A stretch of DNA of 64,000 nucleotides from Amblyornis subalaris (lineage: Eukaryota; Chordata; Aves; Passeriformes; Ptilonorhynchidae): contig JACAXG010000069.1 of the NCBI GenBank assembly GCA_018881555.1, positions 3,209,403 to 3,273,402 on the forward strand, in the 5' to 3' direction. Positions 50,994-62,900 of this stretch are shown here, piece after piece. The position numbers were made by a program, and so were the translations under genes. The notes under the pieces were generated by a model, which ran no database searches, was not told the DNA's origin, and saw nothing but the letters and a program-made list of their open reading frames with translations. Within the stretch, counting starts at the first letter, position 1. Every line of letters starts with the position of its first letter.

Positions 50994-51555
50994 GTGAGAG
51001 TAAACCTTTTTCCATAAATTAAATATGCACAGGCTTACTGCATGTCTTAATACCTTAATATTCAGGTCCAGACCACAGCTGGTAGAGGCCCAGCCAGTTC
51101 AGAGCACAAAAAGAAAAAATTTAGGTCTGTCTGGCCTTTCCCACACAGATGTAACCTAACTTGCTGTGAGACCTCTTAAAGTCTAACTACTACTTTAGCT
51201 TTCCATCTTGAATCACTGAAACTACATCAAAGCAGCATCTGCTGTAATCCAGGATGAACAGGAATCATATACTTTACCTAATCTTGTTTGATTTCAGTAA
51301 TGACCCAGAAATTTTTTTTTAATCTAGAAGTGGGGGTTTTTTTGCATGTAGGAACGCCTTTTCTTATTTTATTAGTTTATGAGATGAATAATCCACGTGT
51401 AAACATGGAGGCCGATTTAATCTGTTTTTCTTTTGTTCACAAGGGCATACTTCTAGCCTAGGAACCATTTCAGAAAACATACCAAATATTTTTGTCACTG
51501 GTTATTCTTCTTTCTCTGTAGGATGGTGAATGAAATAAATTTACCTGTTTTGTAA

Positions 51556-51603
51556 CTATTTCCTATCTACTAAAAAAACCTATTTCCTATCTACTAAAAA
51601 AAA
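51556..51603. repeat. 24-bp tandem duplication
   Basis: Two adjacent copies of ctatttcctatctactaaaa plus aaac/aaaa, identical except at the last base. Confidence 0.88.
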
Positions 51604-51826
51604 ATCAGAAATAATTATATTAATTTTCAAAGTTTGTTAAAATTAAATATGCAGAGATGATCTGTTAGTTACAGGATTGCAGTGACATATGTCTCATCTA
51701 AAGCTATTAATATTAATGGCTTAAAAATATTAAATAGGTATGCTGGAACATGAAATAGTTATGTGTTTCCTGTATTTCAGTTATTGCTGTTGTGTCTCAA
51801 TTTTAGTGCAGACGTAGGTGGTTGTG

Positions 51827-52186
51827 TCACAGAATCACAGAGGTGTTAGTGTTGGAGGGGATCTCTGGAGATCATCTAATCCAAACCCCCGCCAAGGCAG
51901 GGTCACCTAGAGCAGGTGACACAGGAAAATGTCCAGGTGGATTTTGAATGTCTCCAGAGAGGGAGACTCCATGACTTCCCTGGGCAGCCTGTTCCAGTGC
52001 CCTGCCACCCTCAATGTAAAGAAGTTCTTCCTCAAGTTGAGGTGGAACTTTTTGTGTTTCAGTTTATGGTCATTGTTTCTTGGCCTGACGCTGGGCACCA
52101 CTGAAGAGAGTCTCGCACCTTTTCTTAGCGCTCGCCTTTGAGATATTTATACACATTAAGGAGCCTTCTCTTCTCCAGACTAAACA
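51827..52186 (-). mobile_element. CR1 LINE fragment, 3' end, antisense
   Basis: It has the inverted tail tcacagaatcacagaggtg. The minus-strand frame at 51907-52101 reads NDHKLKHKKFHLNLRKNFFT, then [20 protein letters not shown] and ends DIFLCHLL. This is an intact CR1 ORF2 C-terminus followed by its stop and 3' UTR. It is the best preserved CR1 coding end in the window, about 770 bp upstream of RAB3C exon 3. Confidence 0.95.
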
Positions 52187-52414
52187 TTATGCTAGACATT
52201 GCATATCAATGTATTAACAGGTAGTCCCCACCCTGAAAAGTTTTTAATGGAAATAAGCAAAGCAAAGGAGTAGGAGATAGGAAGGCTTACATTTCTTACT
52301 TTAAAGGCAATTGATTACGATGAGGGAGAAAACTGGTTTGAGGTAAGGGACTTATAGCAAACTTCCTTTTTTTGTTTCATTTTTTGTCCTCATTTTAAAA
52401 GCACTGCTGTGCAG

Positions 52415-52416
<2 letters not shown>

Positions 52417-52447
<31 letters not shown>

Positions 52448-52720
52448 TGAACAAAAAGCTGTATTGATGCTCGTTGACGTGAGCACTGGTGGCTTAAAAT
52501 CACAAGAACAGAACAACTAGACACTGCCTTTTTGGTCAAGATGTTTCCTGACTTCAAGAACCGTTCTGTTCTTGTAATGAAGATCCTAAGGATGCTATTT
52601 TGTTCCAGCATTTTATCCAGGACATGAGATTTTACCTCTGTCACACTGGAAAGGTAAAAGGCCGGAGCAGAAGAGAAGGTTCTTACCCAATTCTCAGGTT
52701 GAATAACACGAAACACTCAT
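52417..52720 (-). other. Oligo(A)-tailed antisense segment, possible retrotransposed RNA
   Basis: A run of 30 T (52417-52446) on the + strand is an A30 tail when read on the minus strand. It is preceded by agcatcaatacagctttttg, which has AATACA, a known weak polyadenylation-signal variant, 13 nt before the A run. Upstream, a minus-strand frame is open from 52716 into the tail (about 90 codons before the Lys run) with no motif I recognise. A 13-bp inverted repeat (52502-52514 and 52563-52575) lies inside. It could be a processed pseudogene or a small-RNA retrocopy. A simple expansion of a T run is the alternative. Confidence 0.35.
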
Positions 52721-52958
52721 GACTCAGGATATATGGACTGTCAGGGGGCCTTGCCTATTTGCTTCTCTCCACTCTTACCTCATGACAGAATTGATATGTC
52801 CCTCCTGTTATGATGCAATGCAGAGTTCTCCTTTTTTTATTAGTCTCAGGATTGCGGAGTTGTACAATAACTGTTGTCAGTTTTCTATCTATTAAAGCAA
52901 AAAAAAAAGTTTTCAATTTACTTGCAATGTGTAAAAATTTTGTTTGTTATTGCTTCAG

Positions 52959-53077
52959 GACACAGCAGGCCAGGAGAGATACAGAACAATTACCACAGCT
53001 TACTACCGGGGTGCAATGGGCTTCATTTTAATGTATGACATCACAAATGAAGACTCCTTCAATGCTGTGCAGGATTG
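52959..53077 (+). CDS. RAB3C: RAB3C coding exon 3 (G3 / switch II region)
   Basis: This is the next coding exon of the same gene. It begins after a tgcttcag acceptor with GAC, which completes the WDTAGQE motif begun by Trp at the end of the previous exon. It encodes 39 full residues plus two bases of a Trp codon. In order these are [10 protein letters not shown] (G3 plus switch II, catalytic Gln at the fifth residue), YYRGAMGF (Rab family motif), [12 protein letters not shown] and NAVQDW. The donor is TG|gtaagt, a near-perfect consensus, leaving phase 2. The length of 119 nt fits the corresponding RAB3 exon, and skipping it would shift the frame. The NEDSF segment has Asp where mammalian RAB3 proteins usually have Glu. 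The following exon (STQIKTYSW... and NKCD) was not found in the remaining 10.9 kb. Confidence 0.95.
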
Positions 53078-56000
53078 GTAAGTAAAAATTAGAATTCATA
53101 TTGAATACAAGACAGAGTGTGTGATACCACTTATCTGCTGTGACGGTGTAAATTGTTTTGAAAAACTTATTTCCAAATATAATGCTTGAGTATTCCTATA
53201 CCCAAATATATGGTGATGAGTTTTTTTCAGTCAGGAAAGACAATGAATACTTTGAAAAGTGTTGCATATAGTTAATTGTAACCATTGTGTTTTCTGTAAT
53301 TTCGGTTCATGTATGTTATTGATACTACTAAAACCAGCAACATGCTAGTGGAGACTAACTGCTAAGATACCACAAAATGTTTCCTTATTTTATGGAAAAA
53401 AATGAGATACTATGTTTGAGGGTCATCTTTGAATTTAATTTTTCTTCATGTTGCTTTTAACCATAGATGGATATACAGTATTCTGTCACTTCTGTGTGTC
53501 AAGTGTTAAAATGAGCAAACTTTATCAGAAGAGCAGAACATAGAATGGCTGGAACTTATATTACCTTATGTTATGTGAATGTCCAGATGTCTCCATAAAA
53601 CTGGAGACATCATTTTAATCACACATAGGTCAGTCAGCATCCAGACAATCTAAAGCTTCTGTAAGTAAAGCTAAGCTAAAAGGGAAGCCAGAGTTTACCT
53701 CAGTGATTTTTTTCCTCTACAAGTTATTTTAATATCTGAGAGCCTTCCAGCAGTTTCCTGAATGATATGAATAACATTTGTCATGTGTGCTCCACATGCT
53801 CTCTTGCATGCAGTTCCCATGGCATAACTGTGTTTGAAAAAGGATTTTGTTCGGAGTTTGTGTGATTTGTTCAGTAAATTTCTTTGGCTTTTAAAAATTT
53901 ATTTTAAGAAATGCTCTATTGTGTACTTCTTTCAGGACAGACAAGGTCAGAAACATGTTTCACACTTAAAGAGTAGTGATGCTGTGATGCCTGTTTTTAA
54001 CAGGAATTAGACTGCCCAAGAAAAAATATTTTCTCTTTTTCACACTTTTCCACTTATTATTGTGGTAGAAAGTCTCACAGATCCCATGGAGCAGGTTCCC
54101 TCTCAACACCTGGAGTTTTTTTGGTCTGTATAAGCTGAGAGTGGTCATTTTTCACTCTGAAAATAATAGCTGAGAACCTTAGCTCGATTCTGCTCTAATG
54201 AAATGGGATCTTGGGTTGCCTAACATTTCCTAGGTAAGCGCCAGGGATGTAGTCATTCACAGTCCTCCAGGGGAAAGGGGCAACTCCAGAATGTGTCCCA
54301 CCTTCTCTCCATCAAGTTATCTGTATGACCCTACACCAAATTGCTCTAATGAGCAACCTCTTTCATTTATGAGAGAATCAGTAAGCTTGCATGGCTAGTG
54401 CAGATTGGATAACTGTCTTTCGGACAACTGAATGTATCTGAGTGGAGTCTCTGCTTGATACTGCAAGATGAAGGAATGTTTGCTTCTGTGACTTGTTATG
54501 CCAAAGGGATGTTCTGCCCATGTTGTACAAGCTGGATATATTATGTGAGTATTTGCTGTTACAGCATGAGACAGCGTCTCCTACCTAACAGGAGATAGCT
54601 GAAAGTGTTATTCACAGAAGCTGCTGTTAAAGTTTAGCAAAAATGGGGAATCAAGGAAGACTTCAGTCTCCTAGCTGAACCTGCAGATGTGACTGCCAAC
54701 ACCACTGCTTCCTGGCCCTGCCAGCAGAAGCACTTTCTTGCTTTGCTCTGCTTTTCATTGTGTGTGGGCTGATTCTGTTCTAGCACTGGGTTAACTGGGT
54801 GATAATGTCAGTCTAGGACCGGCTGTGATCTGCAAATCTCATTGTCCCATCTCCAGGCAAAACAGATGGCATGCCATATATTATCTCTCTTCCTCTAACA
54901 CAAAGATTTCTTTTATAGCTACTGTAAATATGACTACTTATTATTAATTTTCCCACCTGTTTGTTTTCCAGTCTCCTAGATCTGTTATGTTTGGCACTCT
55001 TTGTCTCCTGGTAAAAAGGAACTAGGCTTCATACTAATTAAAAAGAAAAAAGTTGCTGTAAAATGAAGCAAGAAAATATTTAAAAGCTATGAAGTTCCTA
55101 AGTAGATTCATTATGAAATATGATTTTTTGATCATTTTTATCTAGAAGTTTTACAGACAGTTGACAGCTCTTATGGAAATTTGGTGGAAAGAAGGGGTTT
55201 CAGTATTATGTGTCAAGAGCTACTAAGAAGTCATCTGTGTGATGAAAGAATGACAGATATGCTGAGTGCCTCGCTTGTCAGGATGAGACATAGATTTGCC
55301 TGTTATTTGTATTTTTAATGTCATAAGCCCAGTTTCTGCTCTGCTGTTCTTCCTCTTTTTCATTACTCCAATCTCGCAGCTCATAATTAATTTTGATCAG
55401 GCCTGGCTTCAATTTTGATAGTAATTTCAAAACTACAGCTTGCTTCTGAATGTGAGAAAAGTTGAAGAAAACTGTCAATTACCAATGCTGCAGAAAAGTA
55501 AGCACGACTTTGAAGTATCCTTCAGAAGTGTCCTTCTGAAACTTATGGGAGGAGAAAGCAGGAGCTTTTAAGCCCTTCTGGGGCTTAAAGTGCTTTTCTC
55601 TGTGATAAATGTGCCTCTCTAAGCAGTAGTGCCATTTCATATATGTGCATAACAGGCCAAATCCAAGTTCAAATCACATCAGCTTCAAGACTTGATCTAG
55701 AAACTGCACTGCAGTCAGGACAATGAATCTACAGGTACCTTTTAGACTTGGATAAAGGACTTCAGTTTAAAATGCGTGTTGGGATGATTTGATATATTAA
55801 AAGGTATTTTTTGCAGCCCAAAATACGACATTTCTCCTTTTTAACTGCAGATACAGATGAATAATAGTTGTATCTCTAGACGCCATATCTAAGTCGGCAT
55901 AAATCTATTTAGCTGTGAAAAATAATATATCCAATGTGTCTATTAACATTTTACGTTGAAAAAATCAGTATCAGTAATTTTATCTAAATCTATTAGTATC

Positions 56001-57957
56001 TATAAATGTAATAGTGTAGTAGACATGAATTTGTCCACCACTCTGTGAAACTGAGAAAGGATTTTGTCTAAAAGCTTGGCTAAATAACTTGAAAGTCCAA
56101 TAAATTTCAACCATACAGCAGACAATTTAGGAAACTTTCATGTCTTACCTTCCCTAATTGAAATAAAAATTAAAATAAAAATCTTAAAAATTGCATATTT
56201 AGATAGCAACAAAGTTGTTACTCAAGTAGAGAGGTTTTGCTTTTGGCATGAGAAATCCTGAGTTGGTACTTCTCATGGTTCTGCTGTATGTAATCCAGTG
56301 TTATATTGTCTTCAGACTCAGCCGGAGGATGATTCTAACAACATACTACCAATGCTTCTGTCCTCCAATTGTTCAGTCACTTCAGAATTGCTGCCTTCTA
56401 GTTCAACTAACCTTCAAGATAACCTGTGTTATCTGAGCAGCTATGGACTCTGTATGGTTCCTCATGTTCTACAACAGGTGCTGTTTAAATGAACCCAGCT
56501 CGGCAGACAGACAAAATTGACAGGTCATTAATAATTTTTTACCATTTGGATTTTTTTGTATTATTCTTAAATTTCATCAGCAGTTAGTCTAAATGTTTAA
56601 AAACTCTGATAAAATAATTGAAGAGTATTTCTCTCCAGTTTTAGATCTCTGTCTCTGTGTTTCCTCTGAAGAAAATGCCAGTGGCAAGTCACAGCATTTG
56701 GATCTATCTTTTACTGGTACAAATGCTCAGAAGTTCACAGGGACCAATAGTTTCTGGTTTTATTCAAAGAGAGTGGATGTGTGCTGAAAGTCCGTCTACT
56801 AGCAAAACCAGCAAATCAAACATGCTTTGACTCAGCAGTTTTCCTATGGAACTTTCCTCAGGGTTTGAAGCTGCCTTTTCTAAGAGGCTTTTTCTTTCAG
56901 AAATGTAGTTAATGCTGCAAGATGTGTACCTTGAAGTAGCTTGATGCACATTGGTCATGCCACCCAAAAAAGATGAAGATTTGGGGAATAGATTTATTTC
57001 CTTTAAATAGGAATCAATTGTAGGGCATCATTTTCTGCTTGCCTGAGTTCTAAATTAGAAACAGGGTATAACCAAATAACCAAAACTTCCCATTTAGCTA
57101 TATTTTTAAGAACTTATTCACATGTTTCAAGTAACTGGTCTAGTGGGATCTATTCTCTTTAGAAATTCCTTCTAATTAAACCTGAAAGGGAAATACATTA
57201 ATGTTGAGGGTGGTTCCATGCCATTTCAATGCTTATTTTTTAGTTCAATTGTGATGTCACAGTGCTTGCATTAATTCCTGTTTTATACTAACACCTGTAG
57301 CATCCACCTTTGTTAGCCGTTTCTGTCTATACATTTCACTGGGAGCTGTTATACCCCTTGTCATCTTAGTGTTTCAGTCCATACATACGTTGTGACCTTT
57401 ATGGCAGCAGTACCTCACGGCAGGAAGGAGAGGGTGAAGGCTTTGTCCTGTCATTCTGGACAACATGGTGAAAAATATTCTTCCATTTCTTCAAATTTTT
57501 AGCTTTTTCTTTCCATTTAACACCTCAGTTAAACTAAAAGCTAGCATCTAGAGCTACAGTGCATTAGAAATTGAGGGTTTATGTATTTTATTTTGTCTTC
57601 TAATGAGAGATATGACGGCATTTTTTTAATTGTCATTGAGGGGAAAAAAAATCCCAAACAACCGGAAAGGAAATTAGCATATTATGGGCAAATGTAAGAA
57701 GTCTTCGAAGCAAACTAAGCCCATTAAGTTAATGTCAGCACTGCTGCACACATGTCTAAAGGCATATATTCATACCTTCTTGCTTCCACATCTAAAATTT
57801 CAGTCTAATATTCATGCTTAACACATGTTTGATCTACAGGCATGCTATCTTGCTTTCATCTCTCGATAATGAACCTGGTTCTATCATTTAAGAAAAATCC
57901 ATTATTTGCTGTGTCCCAGGGAGCAAATCTGGAAAGTGCTCCTGGGCAAATTCAGCC
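53078..57957. other. Intronic sequence, nothing recognised
   Basis: This follows the exon 3 donor and is AT-rich with no repeat family or exon that I can identify. The reading frames here are short and without motifs. Confidence 0.6.
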
Positions 57958-58160
57958 TCCATCTCCGTTTGGCAGAGCGCATGACCGGCGGCGCCGCGGG
58001 GCTGGTGGGTTCCGCGGCACGGAGCGCGGACACGTGCCGCATGTGCCAGCGCCCCCGCGTCCTCCAGGACCCCGGCCCCGGGACACGGCGGCACCGGCAG
58101 TGCCCGCTGCTGACCTGCGCGCGAGCTGAGGGTCTGCCACGCAGCAACACAGCCGAGAGC
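57958..58160. promoter_or_regulatory. Isolated CpG-dense, GC-rich block
   Basis: About 200 bp at roughly 70% G+C with about 25 CpG dinucleotides counted by eye, in an intron where CpG is otherwise scarce. It includes gaccggcggcgccgcggggc, cccccgcgtcc and ctgcgcgcgagc. All strands and frames are open for up to about 100 codons, as expected for GC-rich sequence, so open frames say little. It may be an orphan CpG island (internal promoter or enhancer) or an inserted piece of GC-rich DNA. No TATA box or other core promoter element was identified. Confidence 0.45.
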
Positions 58161-58230
58161 CTGCTGGAAAAATACTCTGATGCAGCAGGCTGGTGTTAAA
58201 TGCGTATATAACTTATGTTGTATTTTATTA

Positions 58231-58251
58231 TACACACTCACACACACGTAC

Positions 58252-58286
<35 letters not shown>
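58231..58286. repeat. CA/TA simple repeat with 16-bp palindrome
   Basis: A (CA)n block, then the self-complementary 16-mer acacacgtacgtgtgt (58242-58257), then (TA)n to 58284. It lies about 70 bp downstream of the CpG-dense block. Confidence 0.9.
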
Positions 58287-58288
<2 letters not shown>

Positions 58289-59330
58289 TGTGCTTGATAT
58301 CAAAACATATGTAAGCAGATTGCCTGGGGTTGTTTTTGACGTATTTGTAGTTTTCAGCCACTCAGGAGGAAGGACTTGCATGCTGGTGGATAGTTTGTTG
58401 TCATTCTCCTGCTTGAAACAAAAGATACACAAATTATATGCTGTGAATAGAAGAGTGAAATTTATCACAGTTTGATATTATTCTTTCATTTCTTTCTAAG
58501 TCTTTCATTTGCACAGTGGATAAGGGGAAAGGGAAATGGTATTATTTATGGACTTAAATATAAGAGACAAAAATGCATTTTGCAATTTGAAGTATTGCTA
58601 GTAGTTGCAATTACATGAAGTTTACCATTTTCTCTTTTAATGCTTACTGTGGGAAATGTACTTTTGTTATGTACAAAATAACTCTAAAAATTATTTTCAC
58701 TTTATCTTCACTCTTTATTACTATAAGAAGGACAAAGACCAGTGGCAAAATAGATATTTTTTTCTAGAAAAGAAGTGTTCTAATTTAAAAATAGCGTAAA
58801 GATATTTGTGAAAAAGTTATTCTTGGTGGAAAAATATGTTTTAAAACTTTGTATTCCAGGCCAGTTTGCTTAGCCATTTTTCACCCATAGTTTGCTGTGG
58901 AATTCCTGTTGTAGGAAATTGCATACTTAGTTGAAATTGAAACTTAGTTCTCTGAGATGACATCTGATCTTTTCCCTCAAAAGTCTATCATCAAACGTTC
59001 TCTCACAAATGCTAAATTGGTGCTAGCTCAAACCACCTACATGCTTTCCAGACCCTGTCCAATGTCTTCCACAATGTTTCTCCCAACACATCCAAAAAAG
59101 AGTATACCCACATTTCAAACTCAATTATCCCTGCATGATTGAGGAGTAGCATATACTGCAATTGAGTGTTCCTTTCCTAAAAAAGAAAAAAAAAATGTAT
59201 TTAGTATGGAAAGGAAGGAAAATGTTGCAAATAGATTGTTTTGTCATTTTTACAGTTCTATAATTTTCAGAAGATTACTCATGACAGACCAACAAAAAAT
59301 ATTCAATGTCATCCAAAGTATTTCATGAAG

Positions 59331-59985
59331 TCATAGAATCATATAATATGTTGAGTTGGAAGGGACCCATCAGGGCCATGAGGTCCAACTCCTGGGTCTG
59401 TGCAGGACACCTCAGGAGTCACACCATGTGCCTGAGACCATTGTCCAAACACTTCTTGAACTCTGTCAGGCTTCATGCTGTGACCACTTCTCTGCGGAGT
59501 CTGTTCCAGTGCCCAGGCACCCTCTGGGTGAAGAACCTTTTCCTGCTACCCGGCCTAAACCTGCCCTGACATAGCTTAATGATGTTTCCTCGAGTTCTGT
59601 CACTTGTCATGACAGAAAAGAGATCAGTACCTGCCCCTCCACTTTCCCTCGTAAGAATGTTGAAGACCACAATGAGGTCTCCCCTCAGTTTCCTCTTCTC
59701 CAGGCTGAACAGACCAAGTGACCTCAGCCACTCCTCATATGGCTTCTCCCCTGGACCCTTCCCCTCCACCCTCATGTCCCTCCTTTGGACACTCTCTAAT
59801 ATCGAATGTCTTTCTCTTGTTGCGGCACCCGAAACTGCCCTCAGGATCAAGGTGAGGCCACCCCAGAGCAGAGCAGAGCAGAGCAGGACAATCCCCTCCC
59901 TTGCCTGGCTGGCAATGCTGTGCCTGATGCTCCTCAGGACAGGGTTGGCCCTCCTGGCTGTCAGGGCATTGATGACTGAAAAGTT
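59331..59985 (-). mobile_element. CR1 LINE fragment (about 0.65 kb) with long open ORF2 end
   Basis: It has the inverted tail tcatagaatcatataatatg. The minus-strand frame from 60033 down to 59473 includes [56 protein letters not shown] and FFTQRVPGHWNRLRREVV, a nearly intact CR1 ORF2 C-terminal region. A local AGAGC pentamer expansion (about 59864-59885) lies inside it. It is the same subgroup as the copies at 1831 and 6908. The first residues of the frame (60033 to about 59986) lie outside the CR1 match. Confidence 0.95.
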
Positions 59986-62900
59986 CTGTATGTGCCAGAA
60001 AGTATTACCCTCTTTTATCACTGACATTGCCAATGCATGACTTTAGGAAAGCTCTCCATGAAAAAAGACAAATATATGCGTATTTTTCTAAAGGCTTTTC
60101 ATGATAACATTTGATGTTAGGAGTAAGCAGCACACTAGTCTGAACTATATTGCTTTGATGAATATATTTATATTTTTCTTTCTACTAAATGCTGAATTTA
60201 GATATGCATATTACACATAGGAATCTTTGCAAATCCTTATCAAAGTGGTTTTTATCTTCAAAATAGTAAACCTTTGACTTAAAACTACAAACCTCATCAG
60301 AAAATCTTTTCGCTTAGTTTACAGTCCAAAAAATAATTCATGCATTGTAACAGTTAATCAGGAAAGACAGATGTTATGTTTTCATGGCGTTTTTCATTCT
60401 TTCCTATCGTTATGTCCTTAAACCATACAAAGAAACACGTTCGTGGAACAGAAATTTTTCATATGTGGTTCTTGGTCCTATTGGCTCTTACACTTGCTCC
60501 TTTCATTCATTTTGTTGTGGGACTAAGGGCTTCTGCAGAAGGTTCTACACCCCTCCCTTGAACCTTCTTCATTCTAGGTGTGACATTTTCTTAGGTTCTG
60601 GCAGCCACCCAGTATTAGGGTGTCCGTTCAGCTCTCCTCAGCTGCATCAAACCATATTAATGCTGCCAGTGGGAAGTCTAATAAGAAAAAGGAATAAATA
60701 CCGACAGAGTTCTCTCAGGGTGCTATATGTCTTTCTTTTCCATCAAATCTGAGCTTGGGCACTACAGTCACTAAGTTGCTGACAGCAACCCAGGTCCTGC
60801 TCAGTCACCAGTTGGTGAGTGCAACTCTTCAGTGGAGCTAGTCTCACTGCTTCAGGATTAAGTCACTCTTGGCTTCCACTGGACCTAATTGGCCTGGCGG
60901 CCTGGTGGTAGCTTAAATAACTCTTATATACTTTTTTTCTTTTTCAGCTGATGTGGTTGTTGATTAGGACAGCTGTTGGCCATAACCAGACATGAGCTAT
61001 GACCACTACACATTGCAGCCTTCCTGTTAGCACCAGCTGCAGACTGGGAACTACATCATGGTATGGCTGCATCTTCTCTACAGCTGCCATCCCTGCAGAT
61101 AAGGGCTGCAGTTCTGGGGATCAGTTTCTTCTCTTCTTGTTATATCTGGTCTGTAGTGAGGAAGGCAGCATCTCTCCTTTCCTAAGACCTTTTTTCTCAG
61201 TCATAAAAATGTGGCAGTCTGTCTGATATGAAATAACAAGAATCTTTTATCTGTGAAAACGTGACAAACTAACAAATCATGCCCGGTTGCTACCTACATC
61301 TGGCAAGAGGAGAGCTCTGGCTTAACTATCTCCATAAACTTGCTTTGTTGGACTGGAAATTTCACAGTGGAGTTTTATTGTGCAGTTGATGAGGCAACAT
61401 AAATATTCAACCATTTAGAGAACTGTTGTTTAATAAAGGAGGTGTCTTCCAATCTGTGCCACATCCTGCTCTTCTTCAGATATGGTCACTGAGGGTTACA
61501 CTGAGGTAGATAAAAGCAAACCAGATGATCAGATAAGCATCTAAATGCTGCTGTGCTGAACTTCTATCCATTAATTAGATTATGCTAAGGTACTCTTAAT
61601 GGGATTTTCAATTTTGTCTGGTTTTTCCCATGATAATGCTTTTATTTTTAAAAGGTTAAAGTGGAAAATGCCTCTGGCAGGCTAGTGGTGAGCTGCTGGA
61701 GTTTATTAGGAAGATAAACAAATGTAGGGATGGTAATATATAACAGTATGCTAAAGGAGGTATATGAAAGACTAAGATTTAGCTAGTCTCTCCATTTTAT
61801 AGATACACACAGTCAGTAGTAAAAGAAACAAAACCTAGCATGTTATAATCAGCTCACAATGTTTATTTTTATTAGTAATAAAGGTCATAAAATCTTATGG
61901 CAATAATAGTTTTTATTGACTGAACAGTAACTAATACACTCTTCTTATCTCCATGTAACTGTATGTTGACAGTTACACTGTCACTCAGCATTCCCAAATG
62001 AAATCTCTGCTGCCAGCCAACACCACCAGTCCAATCAGTGATTTAGTAATGTCCTTAAACAGTTTCCACTCTTAGCTGAAGCTGCAGATTATTTACTTTT
62101 CTCAGTAGTCTAATATTCTGAATCTGTTACTCTTAACTTCAGAGGAATATCATGATCCCTGTACCAAAGTCAAAGCTTGAGATTTGCTGATGGAGCTGTT
62201 CCTTTGGGGTTTCAGTTTTGCAGATCTCTTCTGTGGGTTGGGATATATCTCAGTAGCACTAAAGACTGTGGTTTCATTCATTCAGCTTGGATGATTTTTG
62301 TTCAAAAGGTTAAAAAAACCTGAGACTGTCTGAGTCAGCAGCAAAGCACTGTGCAACTTTGTTGGCAGTATGGAGTTGAACTGAGTTTCTCTCCTGCATG
62401 AACTTTCTCACCTCTGCTCCCCTCTCCCTTCCTTTCCTCTGCACATGATTTCAAGATGCCCTGTTTTGAGTGTCAAGCATTGGCAGTTTTGCAATTGCCA
62501 AATCTCACATATTAGCTATGTGAGATACAGACTGTATGTGGTGAGTACAACAAGTTTTATTGAAATTCATCCCTCTGATCAAGCAGGAAAAGTGCCATTA
62601 ATATTCTTATATTGAAACATAAACTTCAAAGTGACACAGTAATGTAGCCCAGTGGCAGTGGTTATTTTCAAAGCATACTTTAATGCTATTTTGGTCTGAC
62701 CTGCAAGTGAAGCAACCTTTAGTTTGTCTTTCATCAGAATATTGTTAGGCCTTGGCCATTAAACTAAGACATTTGTACTGAATGCCTAACAATGCATGTT
62801 TTCAATTTTTTTTTAAAGTCCATTTTGTTTCCAATCACATTTGTCGTACTGTGCTGTACTAATCATAAAATTCTGATAAGAAAATAGAACTTTAATTGTA

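Larger units (their letters stand above)
42225..51826. other. Intronic sequence, no gene recognised
   Basis: This is AT-rich intron with a perfect 13-bp hairpin (43008-43037) and CA/TA simple repeats at 46671-46775, 48883-48937 and 49279-49292. It also has a G/T tract (47221-47345), a C/A tract (50925-50993) and a 24-bp tandem duplication (51556-51603). Frames of up to 124 codons have no recognisable motif. Confidence 0.55.
1158..52958 (+). other. RAB3C: RAB3C intron 2 (51.8 kb)
   Basis: The intron runs from the gtaagc donor after the KLQIW codons to the tgcttcag acceptor before DTAGQ. It is phase 0 and splits the G3 motif. It contains most of the CR1 fragments and simple repeats listed here. 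No other exon of RAB3C or of another known gene was recognised on either strand. Confidence 0.9.

Noticed and set aside
57842..58361. Several overlapping 62-157-codon frames in the GC-rich block
   Set aside because: High GC removes stop codons on all frames. There is no conserved motif, and no splice or start context favours one frame.
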